Shown piece after piece: positions 9,997 to 18,355 of a DNA stretch of 64,000 nt. The translations under genes were made by a program, and so were the position numbers. Below the pieces are notes generated by a model. That model ran no database searches. It was not told where the DNA came from and worked only from the letters and a program-made list of their open reading frames with translations. This DNA comes from an uncultured SAR86 cluster bacterium (GTDB lineage: Bacteria > Pseudomonadota > Gammaproteobacteria > Magnimaribacterales > D2472). The first letter of the stretch is position 1. Every line of letters begins with the position of its first letter. The stretch spans positions 1 to 64,000 of the forward strand of contig CACEBI010000003.1 of assembly GCA_902557705.1 (NCBI GenBank), given 5' to 3'.

Positions 9997-10843
9997 ATTA
10001 TTATTTGTATCACTTTTTTTAAGTTCTCTATCAGCAAATTCAGAATTAAATCTAGATTTAAAAGAATATGAAATAGAACTAATAATTTTTAAACATACTA
10101 ATGTTTTGACTGATGAAAACTTTGATGAAGAATTTAAAACACCTTCAATTGAAACAGTATCTTTTTATAAACCAACCTTACAGATTAATGAAAATGCCTA
10201 TCAATCAAAACCAAAAGATAATTTTTTTAACAGACTGTTCAAGGATTTTAATCCAATAAAAAAAAGCAATAATGTTTTAACAAAAGACCAAGATATTTCA
10301 AAAGTATCTAATCCAAAAACTTGGTATAGAAAAACTGACAACTTAGTATTTTTAAAAAAAATAAATAATAAATTAGAAACCAATAGTAACTATGAGTTAT
10401 TAGATAGTTTCAAATGGATACAGAATATTGATTATAAGGATGATGCTCAATTCTTATTTTATGAGGATAAGCAAAAGAAATATGGGCTATATTTAAAATT
10501 TTACAGAAGTAGATTCCTTCATGCAGATCTAAAATCATATATAGGTGTTATAGGTAATGACTCTATTGATATTACAAAAGATAAAATTGCTAAGTTTGAA
10601 AAAAAAATATTAGAAGCTAATAAAGAGAATAATAAAGATTTAAAAAATGATCTAAAAATTGAATTAAATAAACCTAACAAGTATGTAGATATAAATAGTA
10701 GTAAAATTGCACCTTCATTAAATATACCCAAATCTAATGAAATCAATATCTTTATTGATGAACAAAGAAGAATATTTAATGGAGAAATACATTATTTTGA
10801 TCATCCATTATTTGGATTAATACTGTCGATAAAAGAAATCTAG
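9983..10843 (+). CDS. csiV: CsiV-family periplasmic protein
   Basis: This 286-residue protein starts with a signal peptide (about residues 1-18, cleavage near SANS-EL). It ends with the C-terminal block typical of the family: NIFIDEQRRI, then GEIHYFDHPLFG. CsiV was described in Vibrio cholerae as a periplasmic, peptidoglycan-binding activator of the LpoA/PBP1a system. The middle is lysine- and asparagine-rich and poorly conserved. The gene overlaps the mfd 3' end by 14 bases, and mfd-csiV adjacency is known from other gammaproteobacteria. Its stop abuts the convergent nfuA stop with no spacer. Family membership is fairly sure; the role here is inferred. Confidence 0.78.
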   Translation: MKSFKLLFVSLFLSSLSANSELNLDLKEYEIELIIFKHTNVLTDENFDEEFKTPSIETVSFYKPTLQINENAYQSKPKDNFFNRLFKDFNPIKKSNNVLTKDQDISKVSNPKTWYRKTDNLVFLKKINNKLETNSNYELLDSFKWIQNIDYKDDAQFLFYEDKQKKYGLYLKFYRSRFLHADLKSYIGVIGNDSIDITKDKIAKFEKKILEANKENNKDLKNDLKIELNKPNKYVDINSSKIAPSLNIPKSNEINIFIDEQRRIFNGEIHYFDHPLFGLILSIKEI

Positions 10844-11434
10844 CTACTTATAATAGGCATTATCATCAATAGAATGATCTGTTGAGTCTTTAACAGATTT
10901 TAACTCTGGTATTTGTTCTAATAGAGTTTTTTCAATTCCATCTTTGAGCGTCACATCTACCATGCCACATCCTTGGCAACCTCCTCCAAATTGAAGAATA
11001 GCCTCACCTTGATCAGTAAATTTAACAAGACTTACTTCCCCCCCATGAGATTCAAGCATTGGATTGATTTCATTATATATAACATAGTTAATCCTATCCT
11101 CAGGAGGACTATCCGGAGATATATTGGGTAATCTTGCATTTGGAGCTTTGATAGTTAGTTGACCGCCAAAAGTATCATTATCATAATTAACTTCTGCATC
11201 TACTAAAAAAGGAATACTTCTTTCCTCTACATGAACAGTAATCTTATCAAGCTTAAGAACAACATCATCTTTATCTGCCTCTTCTGGTTTACAATAAGCT
11301 AAACATGTCTCAGCTTTTGGTGTTCCAGGGTCAGATATAAAAATTCTGACAGCAAGATTAGGTTCATTTTTATCTTGAAGAAGTTTTGCTAAATACTCTT
11401 CGGCTGATTCTGTAATATTTACAATTTTTTCCAT
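10844..11434 (-). CDS. nfuA: NfuA, Fe-S cluster carrier protein
   Basis: This 196-residue protein has two parts. The degenerate A-type (HesB/IscA-like) N-terminal domain covers about 1-100, and the Nfu domain about 110-196. The cluster-binding CxxC is Cys153-Gln-Gly-Cys156. NfuA carries 4Fe-4S clusters to client proteins and protects them under oxidative stress or iron limitation. Length and domain order match the E. coli protein (191 residues). The gene converges on csiV without any gap. Upstream, on the opposite strand, lies the DUF2970/trmA pair. Confidence 0.95.
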   Translation of the reverse strand: MEKIVNITESAEEYLAKLLQDKNEPNLAVRIFISDPGTPKAETCLAYCKPEEADKDDVVLKLDKITVHVEERSIPFLVDAEVNYDNDTFGGQLTIKAPNARLPNISPDSPPEDRINYVIYNEINPMLESHGGEVSLVKFTDQGEAILQFGGGCQGCGMVDVTLKDGIEKTLLEQIPELKSVKDSTDHSIDDNAYYK

Positions 11435-11440
11435 AAATAT

Positions 11441-11608
11441 ATGTGGTTTAAAAGAATAATTGATTCATTATTGGGCATCAGAACAAAGCAAGACTTTGAA
11501 AAAGATATTAAACAATTCTCAATAATAAAAATAATTATCTTATTTATTCTTATCAATATAACATTTATAGGGCTAATATTTTTTATAACAAGATTCTTTA
11601 TCAATTAA
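11441..11608 (+). CDS. Small DUF2970-like membrane protein
   Basis: This is a 55-codon ORF. It begins MWFKRIIDSLLGIRTKQ, has a charged stretch (DFEKDIKQ), and ends in one hydrophobic helix (about residues 29-52). That layout (short amphipathic head with a GI/GVR-type motif, then a single C-terminal membrane helix) resembles DUF2970 proteins. From memory, these sit next to trmA in pseudomonads. The TAA stop is followed immediately by the trmA ATG with no spacer, which argues for real, coupled translation. Function is unknown. The antisense ORF over the same bases is a shadow. Confidence 0.65.
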   Translation: MWFKRIIDSLLGIRTKQDFEKDIKQFSIIKIIILFILINITFIGLIFFITRFFIN

Positions 11609-12619
11609 ATGAATAAATTTCATAAAGCAACATTATTAATAGAGGAATATTATAAAAGTAAAATTGTAATTAATTTAAGCCCTGCTTATGGCTATAGATC
11701 AAGATGTGAATTTGGTTATAAAAATAATTTTTATACTATGTATTCCCCTTCAGGAGAGATAGTTTTTTTAGACACTTTTGCAGTAGCTAGGCCATCTATA
11801 CAAGCTTTAATGCCGAAGCTCTTAAATCAAATAAATAAATCGAATATTCTTAAAACTAAATTATTCCAAATCAACTTTAGATCAAATAGAAAAAACAGAG
11901 TTTTAGTGTCACTGATTTATCACAAATTATTAGATGATGAAATTAAGGGTTTGGCAGATAAAATCGCAAATATTTTAAATATTAACATCAATCTCAGATC
12001 CAAAAATAATCTATACTCAACTCACAGTGACCTACTGGAAGATGATATTGAGCATCTAGAAACTATACTTTATCAAACTGATCAGTCATTCTATCAACCA
12101 AACCATTTTCATATGCCTGAAATGATTGCAAAGGCAATGAGTTTTATAAAAGATCCAAAGGATCTTCTAGAGCTTTACTGTGGTTCTGGAACATTTTCTC
12201 TTCCAATGAGAACGTTATTTAACAAAATATTTGCAACTGAGAGTAATCGTCAATCTATAAGATGCCTAAAAAAATCTATAAATGAGCAAAATATTAAAAA
12301 CATTTTTCATGCGAGGCTTTCAGCAGAAGAAGTTTCTGAGTTGTTCAATGGTAGAATTTTTACAAGAATGAAAGGAGTTAATATTTCTGATTTTAATTTT
12401 TCTCATGTTTTGGTTGATCCACCTAGAGCAGGACTTGATGAAGATGTTATAAAATTAATTAATAAATTTGAAAATATAATTTATGTTTCTTGTAACTATG
12501 AAACATATTCTAGAGATATTAAAAATCTGACATCATATAAAATTAAAAACATAGAGTTTTTTGACCAATTCCCAAATACAAAACATCTTGAAATAGTATC
12601 TCTGTTATCAAAAAAATAG
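11609..12619 (+). CDS. trmA: TrmA, tRNA (uracil-5)-methyltransferase
   Basis: This 336-residue enzyme makes ribothymidine 54 in the T-loop of tRNAs using S-adenosylmethionine. The SAM-binding motif is DLLELYCGSGTFSLP (about 185-199), and DPPRAGLD (about 270-277) is also conserved. The catalytic nucleophile is Cys295 in YVSCN, and the general base is Glu328 in KHLEIV. There is no 4Fe-4S cysteine cluster or TRAM domain, so it is TrmA rather than RlmD. It is some 30 residues shorter than E. coli TrmA, mainly at the N-terminus. Its ATG directly follows the stop of the small DUF2970-like gene. Confidence 0.95.
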   Translation: MNKFHKATLLIEEYYKSKIVINLSPAYGYRSRCEFGYKNNFYTMYSPSGEIVFLDTFAVARPSIQALMPKLLNQINKSNILKTKLFQINFRSNRKNRVLVSLIYHKLLDDEIKGLADKIANILNININLRSKNNLYSTHSDLLEDDIEHLETILYQTDQSFYQPNHFHMPEMIAKAMSFIKDPKDLLELYCGSGTFSLPMRTLFNKIFATESNRQSIRCLKKSINEQNIKNIFHARLSAEEVSELFNGRIFTRMKGVNISDFNFSHVLVDPPRAGLDEDVIKLINKFENIIYVSCNYETYSRDIKNLTSYKIKNIEFFDQFPNTKHLEIVSLLSKK

Positions 12620-12673
12620 ATATAAATATATTTATTAAACCACTTTAAATAGTGTCTTTTTTTACTTTACTTT

Positions 12674-12691
12674 GTATTAGCATAGTAATAC
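12674..12691 (+). promoter_or_regulatory. Palindromic operator ahead of the histidine operon
   Basis: The sequence GTATTAgcatagTAATAC is a perfect 6-bp inverted repeat with a 6-base spacer. It lies 10 bases upstream of the TrpR-like gene, where the operon promoter should be. TrpR-family repressors bind short palindromes of this size, and a TrpR-family histidine regulator (HisR) is known in other bacteria. This is therefore a likely autoregulatory site for the first gene of the operon. The assignment is inference from symmetry and position. Confidence 0.5.
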
Positions 12692-12701
12692 ACTACCACG
12701 C

Positions 12702-12968
12702 ATGAAAAACTTAAATGAAATATTTTTATTACTAAAAAGCAAAAATGAAGTAGATGATTTCTTAAAAGATCTTTGTACTCCAGCTGAATTAAAAGCATTA
12801 GAAGAGCGCTGGGCTGTTGCACAGCTTTTATATGAAGATAATTTATCTTATAGAGAGATTGCAGCTAAATTAAAAACCAGCACAACAACTGTAACTAGAG
12901 TAGCAAGATTTTTATCAAGTGAGCCGTATCAAGGATATAAAAGAATTCTTAAAAGGATTAATAAATGA
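12702..12968 (+). CDS. TrpR/YerC-family regulator of the histidine operon (HisR-like)
   Basis: This 88-residue protein has a TrpR-like helix-turn-helix. The segment CTPAELKALEERW (about 26-38) is typical of the YerC/YecD branch, and LSYREIAAKLKTSTTTVTRVARFL (about 48-71) holds the recognition helix. It opens the histidine operon and overlaps hisG by ATGA. A perfect palindrome lies 10 bases upstream of its start. Known members in other bacteria act as histidine-responsive repressors. I infer the same role here, since genetic position, family and an operator candidate agree, but effector binding is not visible in the sequence. Confidence 0.82.
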   Translation: MKNLNEIFLLLKSKNEVDDFLKDLCTPAELKALEERWAVAQLLYEDNLSYREIAAKLKTSTTTVTRVARFLSSEPYQGYKRILKRINK

Positions 12969-13828
12969 AAAATAGATTAACTATTGCTGTTCAAAAAAAG
13001 GGTCGTCTGTTTGATCAAAGTATTGATTTGATTAAAAAGTCCGGTATTAATTTCTCAACAAAAGGAGATAATTTATTAGCAAAATCAAATAATTTACCCA
13101 TTGATATCCTTTTTGTAAGAAGCGATGACATACCTTCTCTTGTTTCTAATGGAGATGCTGATTTAGCTATAGTTGGTGAAAACGTATTACTAGAAAAATC
13201 ATTATTTAAAAGAACTTATATTGATAAAGTCCTTAATTTGGGATTTTCAAGATGCAGGCTATCTTTTGCATGCCCAGAAAATATAAATATTAAATCATTT
13301 AAAGGTAAGAAAATTGCTACCTCATATCCAAATACAGTTAAAAAATACTTAAAAGATAAAAATATTAATGCCTCTGTTGTTAATATACACGGTTCAGTTG
13401 AACTTACTCCATATATTGGAATGTCTGATTTAATATGTGACCTTGTTTCGTCTGGTGCAACTTTAGAAGCTAATAATTTAAAAGAAATTGAAACCATTCT
13501 TGAATCCCAAGCTATTCTTATAAAAAATAAAAATCTAACAACTGCTAAAGGGAAGATTGCTGAAAAAGTTATTAGTAGAATGCAAGGCGTAGTGAATGCT
13601 ATTGAGAGTAAGTATGTAATGCTCAATGCTGATTCTTCAAAAGTTAAAGAAATTTGTAAGATATTGCCAGGATCAGAATCTCCAACGGTTATACCTCTTG
13701 AGAATGAGAACAAAGTCGCTATTCATGCTTTATGCCAAGAACCAATATTTTGGGAAACTATGGAAAAACTTAAAGCTAAGGGGGCTTCCTCTATTTTAGT
13801 TATGCCTGTTGAAAAAGTTTTAAATTAA
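12965..13828 (+). CDS. hisG: HisG, ATP phosphoribosyltransferase (long form)
   Basis: This enzyme catalyses the first step of histidine synthesis, joining ATP and PRPP. The 287-residue length includes a C-terminal ACT-like regulatory domain (about 215-287), so it is the long HisG that is feedback-inhibited by histidine and needs no HisZ. The catalytic part begins LTIAVQKKGRLFD and contains DLICDLVSSGATLEAN (about 157-172), which binds PRPP. It overlaps the TrpR-like gene by ATGA; the fused hisDB gene starts one base after its stop. Confidence 0.96.
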   Translation: MKNRLTIAVQKKGRLFDQSIDLIKKSGINFSTKGDNLLAKSNNLPIDILFVRSDDIPSLVSNGDADLAIVGENVLLEKSLFKRTYIDKVLNLGFSRCRLSFACPENINIKSFKGKKIATSYPNTVKKYLKDKNINASVVNIHGSVELTPYIGMSDLICDLVSSGATLEANNLKEIETILESQAILIKNKNLTTAKGKIAEKVISRMQGVVNAIESKYVMLNADSSKVKEICKILPGSESPTVIPLENENKVAIHALCQEPIFWETMEKLKAKGASSILVMPVEKVLN

Positions 13829-13829
13829 T

Positions 13830-15704
13830 ATGAAAGAATTACTATTAAATAAAAAATCTAAGATCTTAGAATTTACTGAATCAAAAATTTCATCAAAAGA
13901 TATTACAACTATTAATAAATTTAAAAAGCTTGTTATCGAGGAAGGTGACAATGGTTTGAGAAAGATATCTAAAATCTTAAAAGAAAAAGAAATTAAATCT
14001 TTTAAAGTTAGTAATTCTGAATTTAAAAAAGCTGAAGAATTAGTTGATGATCGATTAAAGAATGCCATTCTCACAGCATATTCAAATATTAAAAAGTATC
14101 ATGAAAAACAATTGGATGGCTTGTCAATCAATAAAGTAGAAACCACAAAAGGTGTTTCCTTATGGTCTGAGTTTAAGCCTATTGATAGTGTTGGGTTGTA
14201 TATACCTGGTGGGACTGCTCCACTATTCAGCTCACTTCTAATGCAAGCAATACCAGCAATTATTGCTGGTTGTCCAAATATTGTTATTTGTACTCCTCCT
14301 GATACACATGGAAAAATAAATCCAACTATATTATGGGTTGCTGACTTACTAAATATTAAAAATGTATACAAAGTTGGAGGTTCTCAAGCTATTTTTGCAA
14401 TGGCATATGGAACAAAGTCTATTCCAAAATGTTTTAAGATATTTGGACCTGGTAATAAATATGTTACAGAAGCAAAATTACAGGTTAGTAAAGATATCTC
14501 AATTGATATGCCAGCTGGGCCAAGTGAAGTTTATGTTGTTTCAGACGATATAGAAAAAGCAGACATCATAGCGTCTGACTTGCTTTCACAACTTGAGCAC
14601 AGTATCGACGCTAAAGCAGTTTTAATTTCAAAAAATAAAAAGCTGCTTAAAGATATAAAAGCAATTATTAGCTATCAAAAAGAATCTTTGAGCAGACAAT
14701 CTATACTCAATGAAAGTATAAACAATACATATTTAGTTAAAGCCAAAAATGATAAAGAAATAATAAATTTTATTAATGATAATGCGCCTGAGCACTTAAT
14801 ATTAATCGATGATGATTTTGTAAAAATTGCACCATACGTTAACAATGCAGGCTCTGTATTTTGTGGTAAATATTCACCTGAGTCATTTGGAGACTATGCT
14901 TCTGGTTCAAATCATACACTTCCAACTGGACAAGCTGCTAAAACATATTCTGGACTATCTGTTAAAGACTTTGGTAAAACCATTACCTTCCAAACTGCAA
15001 CTCCTGAGGGGTTTCTTGCTCTTGCTCCAACAGTCAAGACCCTTGCAGAAGCCGAAGGCTTAGATGCTCATACAAATGCAGTACAAGTTAGAGAAATTTA
15101 TGCTAGTAATGATACAGGCTTATTACCTAGAACTTCTTTTATAAAAAGGACTACTAAAGAGACTAGTATATTTATAAATTTAAATATTGATGGTACTGGT
15201 AACTACAATGTGGATACCGGTCTTAAATTTTTTGATCATATGCTAGAGCAATTCGCAAAACATGGTCAATTTGATATCACTATAAAATCTTTTGGTGATT
15301 TGGAAATTGATCAACATCACACCATAGAAGATGTTGCTATAGCATTGGGTGAAGCATTTAAATCTGCCCTAGGAGATAGAAAAAATATCGAAAGATATTC
15401 ATCTAATGAATCACTAGTTATGGATGAAACTATTTCAAATGTAAGCATTGATATGGCATCCAGGACGCTTCTAAAAATGAAAACATCTAAATTAAGAGAA
15501 TATGTTGGTGATTTTCCAACTGAAATGTTTGAACATTTTTTTATATCTTTTATAAATGCTCTTAATTTTACATGCCATATAGAAACTAAAGGAGAAAATA
15601 GCCATCACATTGTTGAAGCAACTTTTAAAAGTTTTACAAGAGCATTGAATAAAGCCTTACAAAGAAATAATACAAATATTGCATCAACAAAAGGAAGTCT
15701 ATGA
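13830..15704 (+). CDS. hisDB: HisD-HisB fusion: histidinol dehydrogenase joined to imidazoleglycerol-phosphate dehydratase
   Basis: One uninterrupted 624-codon frame encodes two enzymes. Residues 1 to about 430 are histidinol dehydrogenase (HisD), with GPGNKYVTEAK, DMPAGPSEVYV, SQLEH (zinc ligands Gln and His), SPESFGDYASGSNHTLPTG and LDAHTNAVQ. Residues about 433-624 are the IGP dehydratase part of HisB, with FFDHMLEQFAKHG, DQHHTIEDV and SHHIVEATFKSF metal-binding blocks. The junction near 430-437 has almost no linker. The phosphatase half of enteric HisB is absent, and hisC, which normally lies between hisD and hisB, is missing here. Pathway steps 10 (HisD) and 7 (HisB) are thus covalently linked. 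Confidence 0.95.
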   Translation: MKELLLNKKSKILEFTESKISSKDITTINKFKKLVIEEGDNGLRKISKILKEKEIKSFKVSNSEFKKAEELVDDRLKNAILTAYSNIKKYHEKQLDGLSINKVETTKGVSLWSEFKPIDSVGLYIPGGTAPLFSSLLMQAIPAIIAGCPNIVICTPPDTHGKINPTILWVADLLNIKNVYKVGGSQAIFAMAYGTKSIPKCFKIFGPGNKYVTEAKLQVSKDISIDMPAGPSEVYVVSDDIEKADIIASDLLSQLEHSIDAKAVLISKNKKLLKDIKAIISYQKESLSRQSILNESINNTYLVKAKNDKEIINFINDNAPEHLILIDDDFVKIAPYVNNAGSVFCGKYSPESFGDYASGSNHTLPTGQAAKTYSGLSVKDFGKTITFQTATPEGFLALAPTVKTLAEAEGLDAHTNAVQVREIYASNDTGLLPRTSFIKRTTKETSIFINLNIDGTGNYNVDTGLKFFDHMLEQFAKHGQFDITIKSFGDLEIDQHHTIEDVAIALGEAFKSALGDRKNIERYSSNESLVMDETISNVSIDMASRTLLKMKTSKLREYVGDFPTEMFEHFFISFINALNFTCHIETKGENSHHIVEATFKSFTRALNKALQRNNTNIASTKGSL

Positions 15705-16277
15705 AAATTGGAATTGTTGATTGTGGAGGTGCAAATCTTAATTCAATCTATTATTCCTTTAAAAGATTGAATATAGATTCATTTATTTCTAATTCCATAG
15801 ATGAGCTCTCACAAATGGATGCATTGGTATTACCGGGTGTCGGTTCTGCAGGAAAAGTGATGGAAACATTATCAAAAAAAAAATTTAGTTAGCTTTATTA
15901 GGGAAACTAATAAACCACTTCTTGGAATTTGTATAGGAATGCAAATTTTATTTGATTATTCTGAAGAAGATAATACTGAGTGCTTAGGTTTGATTAAAGG
16001 AAATATAACTAAATTTAATAAAAAAGATGTTATTGCTGTCCCTCAGATGGGTTGGAATAAAGTCGAATGTAAGCTTGATAATGCTCTAGACGGTTATTAT
16101 TACTTTGCTAATAGTTATTTCAATAAAGACAGTGATTACACAGTTGGGTATACCTCATATGGTAATCAATTCTCATCAATTATAAAAAAAGATAATCTTT
16201 TAGGATGTCAATTCCATCCAGAAAAATCTTCTAGTGCAGGTGAAATGTTTTTAAAAAATTTTATTAATTCAATATGA
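15701..16277 (+). CDS. hisH: HisH, imidazole glycerol phosphate synthase glutaminase subunit, frame broken in a poly-A tract
   Basis: The start overlaps hisDB by ATGA. The zero frame encodes 63 residues and stops at TAG 15890-15892, just after a run of ten A at 15874-15883. Removing one A restores a 191-residue protein of normal length. In the restored numbering, the glutaminase nucleophile is Cys77 in LGICIGMQ, and the QFHPEKS block near the C-terminus supplies the His-Glu pair; QMGWNKV is also present. HisH feeds ammonia to HisF, and the rest of the operon is intact. I therefore think the gene works through slippage, or that the extra A is a sequence error, rather than being a true pseudogene. 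Confidence 0.85.
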
Positions 16278-16993
16278 AAATAATTCCTGCTATTGATATC
16301 TTAAATGGTAAATGTGTTAGGTTGCTAAAGGGAAATTATTCTCAGGTTACTGAATATAATAATGATCCGTTAAGACAGGTAAATATATTTAAAAAAGCAG
16401 GCTTTAAAACTATTCATATAGTTGATTTAAATGCTGCTAAAACTGGTGGCAATGAAAACCTAAAAATTATTAAAGATATTGCAAATATTGAAGATTTAGA
16501 AATCCAAGTAGGTGGCGGTATAAGAACGATTGATAAAGCGAAAGATCTTATATCTAACAATGTAAAAAGAATTATTGTAGGTACAGCAGCTGTTAAAGAT
16601 ATTAAATTTAGAAATGATCTAAAAGAAAATATTAATGTTGAAAATATTATATTTGGATTGGACTTTAATATTATTAAAAACTCCCCTCTTCTTTCAGTAG
16701 ATGGATGGACAAATAATACAAATATAAATTTGTTTGACTATATTAATGAAAACCCATGGATTAAAAATATATTAGCTACTGATATTTCTGTTGATGGAAC
16801 ACTTCAAGGTCCAAATCTTAATATATATAAAAATCTATTAAATTATAAAAATATAAACTTAATAGCATCTGGTGGCATTGGATCTATCAATGATATTTAC
16901 AACCTAAAATCAATATCATGTAATGAATGCGTTGTAGGTAAGGCTATATATGAAAATAAAATATCGCTTGGGGATTTGCTAAATGTTAACTAA
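16274..16993 (+). CDS. hisA: HisA, ProFAR isomerase
   Basis: This 239-residue (beta-alpha)8 barrel isomerises the ring-opened ribonucleotide intermediate (ProFAR) in histidine synthesis. The N-terminal [18 protein letters not shown] gives the first catalytic Asp, and GLDFN (about 128-132) the second. Phosphate-binding loops are GGGIR (about 79-83) and ASGGIGS (about 198-204). It starts inside the last codons of hisH (ATGA) and overlaps hisF by 11 bases, so translation along the operon is coupled. Confidence 0.96.
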   Translation: MKIIPAIDILNGKCVRLLKGNYSQVTEYNNDPLRQVNIFKKAGFKTIHIVDLNAAKTGGNENLKIIKDIANIEDLEIQVGGGIRTIDKAKDLISNNVKRIIVGTAAVKDIKFRNDLKENINVENIIFGLDFNIIKNSPLLSVDGWTNNTNINLFDYINENPWIKNILATDISVDGTLQGPNLNIYKNLLNYKNINLIASGGIGSINDIYNLKSISCNECVVGKAIYENKISLGDLLNVN

Positions 16994-17750
16994 AAGAATT
17001 ATTCCATGTTTAGATGTTAAAAATGGATATGTAGTTAAAGGTATAAAATTTAAAAATCATGAGATTGTTGGATCGATTTTAGATTTGGCAAGTAAATATA
17101 ATGAAGAAGGTGCTGATGAGTTAGTTTTTTATGACATTGGTGCAAGTACTTATGATGGTATTGTTTCTAAAGAATGGGTAAAACAGATTGCAGAACTTAT
17201 TAATATTCCTTTTTGTGTTGCAGGTGGAATTAAAAATCTTAAAGATGCCAGAGATATTCTAAACAATGGCGCAGATAAAATTTCAATAAATTCTCCAGCT
17301 CTAGCAAACCCTAATTTAATACAAGAGCTAGCAAATGAGTTTGGAAATCAATGCGTTGTTGTAGGTATTGATTCTAAATATATAGATAACAAATATATTG
17401 TCTATTCAAATACTGGAGATGAAAAAACAATAAAAAATACACAAATAGAAACTAAAGCATGGATAGATCAAGTCCAAAATCTTGGTGCGGGAGAAATCGT
17501 TTTAAATTGCATGAATAAAGATGGTGTTAGAGATGGGTATGATATCAATCAGTTAAATATTATGTTAAAAAATTGTGACGTTCCATTGATAGCATCTGGT
17601 GGAGCGGGAACAAAAGGTCACTTTAAAGATGTACTCACCAAGACTGAATCTAGTGGGGCTCTTGCTGCAAGTGTATTTCATAAAGACTTAATTAAAATAA
17701 ATGAACTTAAAGACTTTTTAAGAAAAAATTCAATAAACATAAGGTACTAA
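16983..17750 (+). CDS. hisF: HisF, imidazole glycerol phosphate synthase cyclase subunit
   Basis: This 255-residue barrel enzyme uses ammonia from HisH to make IGP and AICAR. The opening segment [19 protein letters not shown] contains catalytic Asp11, and VVVGIDSK (about 126-133) contains the second aspartate. The phosphate-binding segments are AGGIKN and [11 protein letters not shown]. Because HisF is intact and of full length, its partner HisH is probably still made, despite the broken frame upstream. It overlaps hisA and is followed after two bases by hisIE. Confidence 0.97.
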   Translation: MLTKRIIPCLDVKNGYVVKGIKFKNHEIVGSILDLASKYNEEGADELVFYDIGASTYDGIVSKEWVKQIAELINIPFCVAGGIKNLKDARDILNNGADKISINSPALANPNLIQELANEFGNQCVVVGIDSKYIDNKYIVYSNTGDEKTIKNTQIETKAWIDQVQNLGAGEIVLNCMNKDGVRDGYDINQLNIMLKNCDVPLIASGGAGTKGHFKDVLTKTESSGALAASVFHKDLIKINELKDFLRKNSINIRY

Positions 17751-17752
17751 AA

Positions 17753-18355
17753 ATGGATATAGAAAATTTAAGCTATGATGACAGAGGTTTAATTCCAGCA
17801 ATAATTCAAGATTCGATATCTTTTAATGTTTTAATGCTTGGATATATGAATAAAGATTCGCTACAACACACACTTAAAACCGAAGAAGTTACATTTTTTA
17901 GCAGGTCAAAACAGAGGCTTTGGACTAAAGGAGAAACATCAGGAAATAAATTATTACTAAAATCAATCGAATTTGATTGTGATAAAGATGCTTTGCTGAT
18001 TAAAGCAGAGCAATTAGGACCAACATGCCATCTAGAAAATTATTCATGCTTCAAATCAGAGAAAAAACATTCTTTTTCAATAATTTCAGAACTAGAAGCT
18101 GTTATTGATGAAAGAAAAGATAAGTCTTCAGAAAATTCATATGTCGCATCTTTGCTAGAAAAAGGCGTTAAAGAAATCGCTAAAAAAGTTACAGAAGAAG
18201 CAGGTGAAACATCAATAGCTGCAGTTACAAATGACGGAAGATTGATTGATGAATCAGCAGATTTATTATTCCACCTAATGGTTCTTCTTAAAAACCAGAA
18301 TTATTCCATGGAAGATGTCTTTCTAGAATTAAAAAATAGAACTTCTAATCAATAG
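17753..18355 (+). CDS. hisI: HisIE, bifunctional phosphoribosyl-AMP cyclohydrolase / phosphoribosyl-ATP pyrophosphatase
   Basis: This 200-residue protein catalyses steps 2 and 3 of histidine synthesis. The HisI half (about 1-105) has [17 protein letters not shown] and the zinc-binding DCDKDALLI and GPTCH elements. The HisE half (about 115-200) has [20 protein letters not shown], an all-alpha MazG-like domain. The gene ends the operon. Its last 11 bases overlap the convergent GH16 gene, and no terminator hairpin is visible at the junction. Confidence 0.96.
   Translation: MDIENLSYDDRGLIPAIIQDSISFNVLMLGYMNKDSLQHTLKTEEVTFFSRSKQRLWTKGETSGNKLLLKSIEFDCDKDALLIKAEQLGPTCHLENYSCFKSEKKHSFSIISELEAVIDERKDKSSENSYVASLLEKGVKEIAKKVTEEAGETSIAAVTNDGRLIDESADLLFHLMVLLKNQNYSMEDVFLELKNRTSNQ

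Noticed and set aside
10843-10844. Terminator at the csiV/nfuA junction
   Set aside because: The two stop codons abut and no GC-rich stem with T-run is visible on either strand.
11419-11604. Antisense 61-codon ORF between nfuA and trmA
   Set aside because: The opposite strand carries a better ORF (55 codons, membrane helix, stop abutting the trmA ATG) that resembles DUF2970.
13216-13713. Long antisense ORF (165 codons) over hisG
   Set aside because: It is a mirror of the conserved HisG frame with no recognisable protein features; AT-rich codon use leaves such open antisense frames throughout the window.
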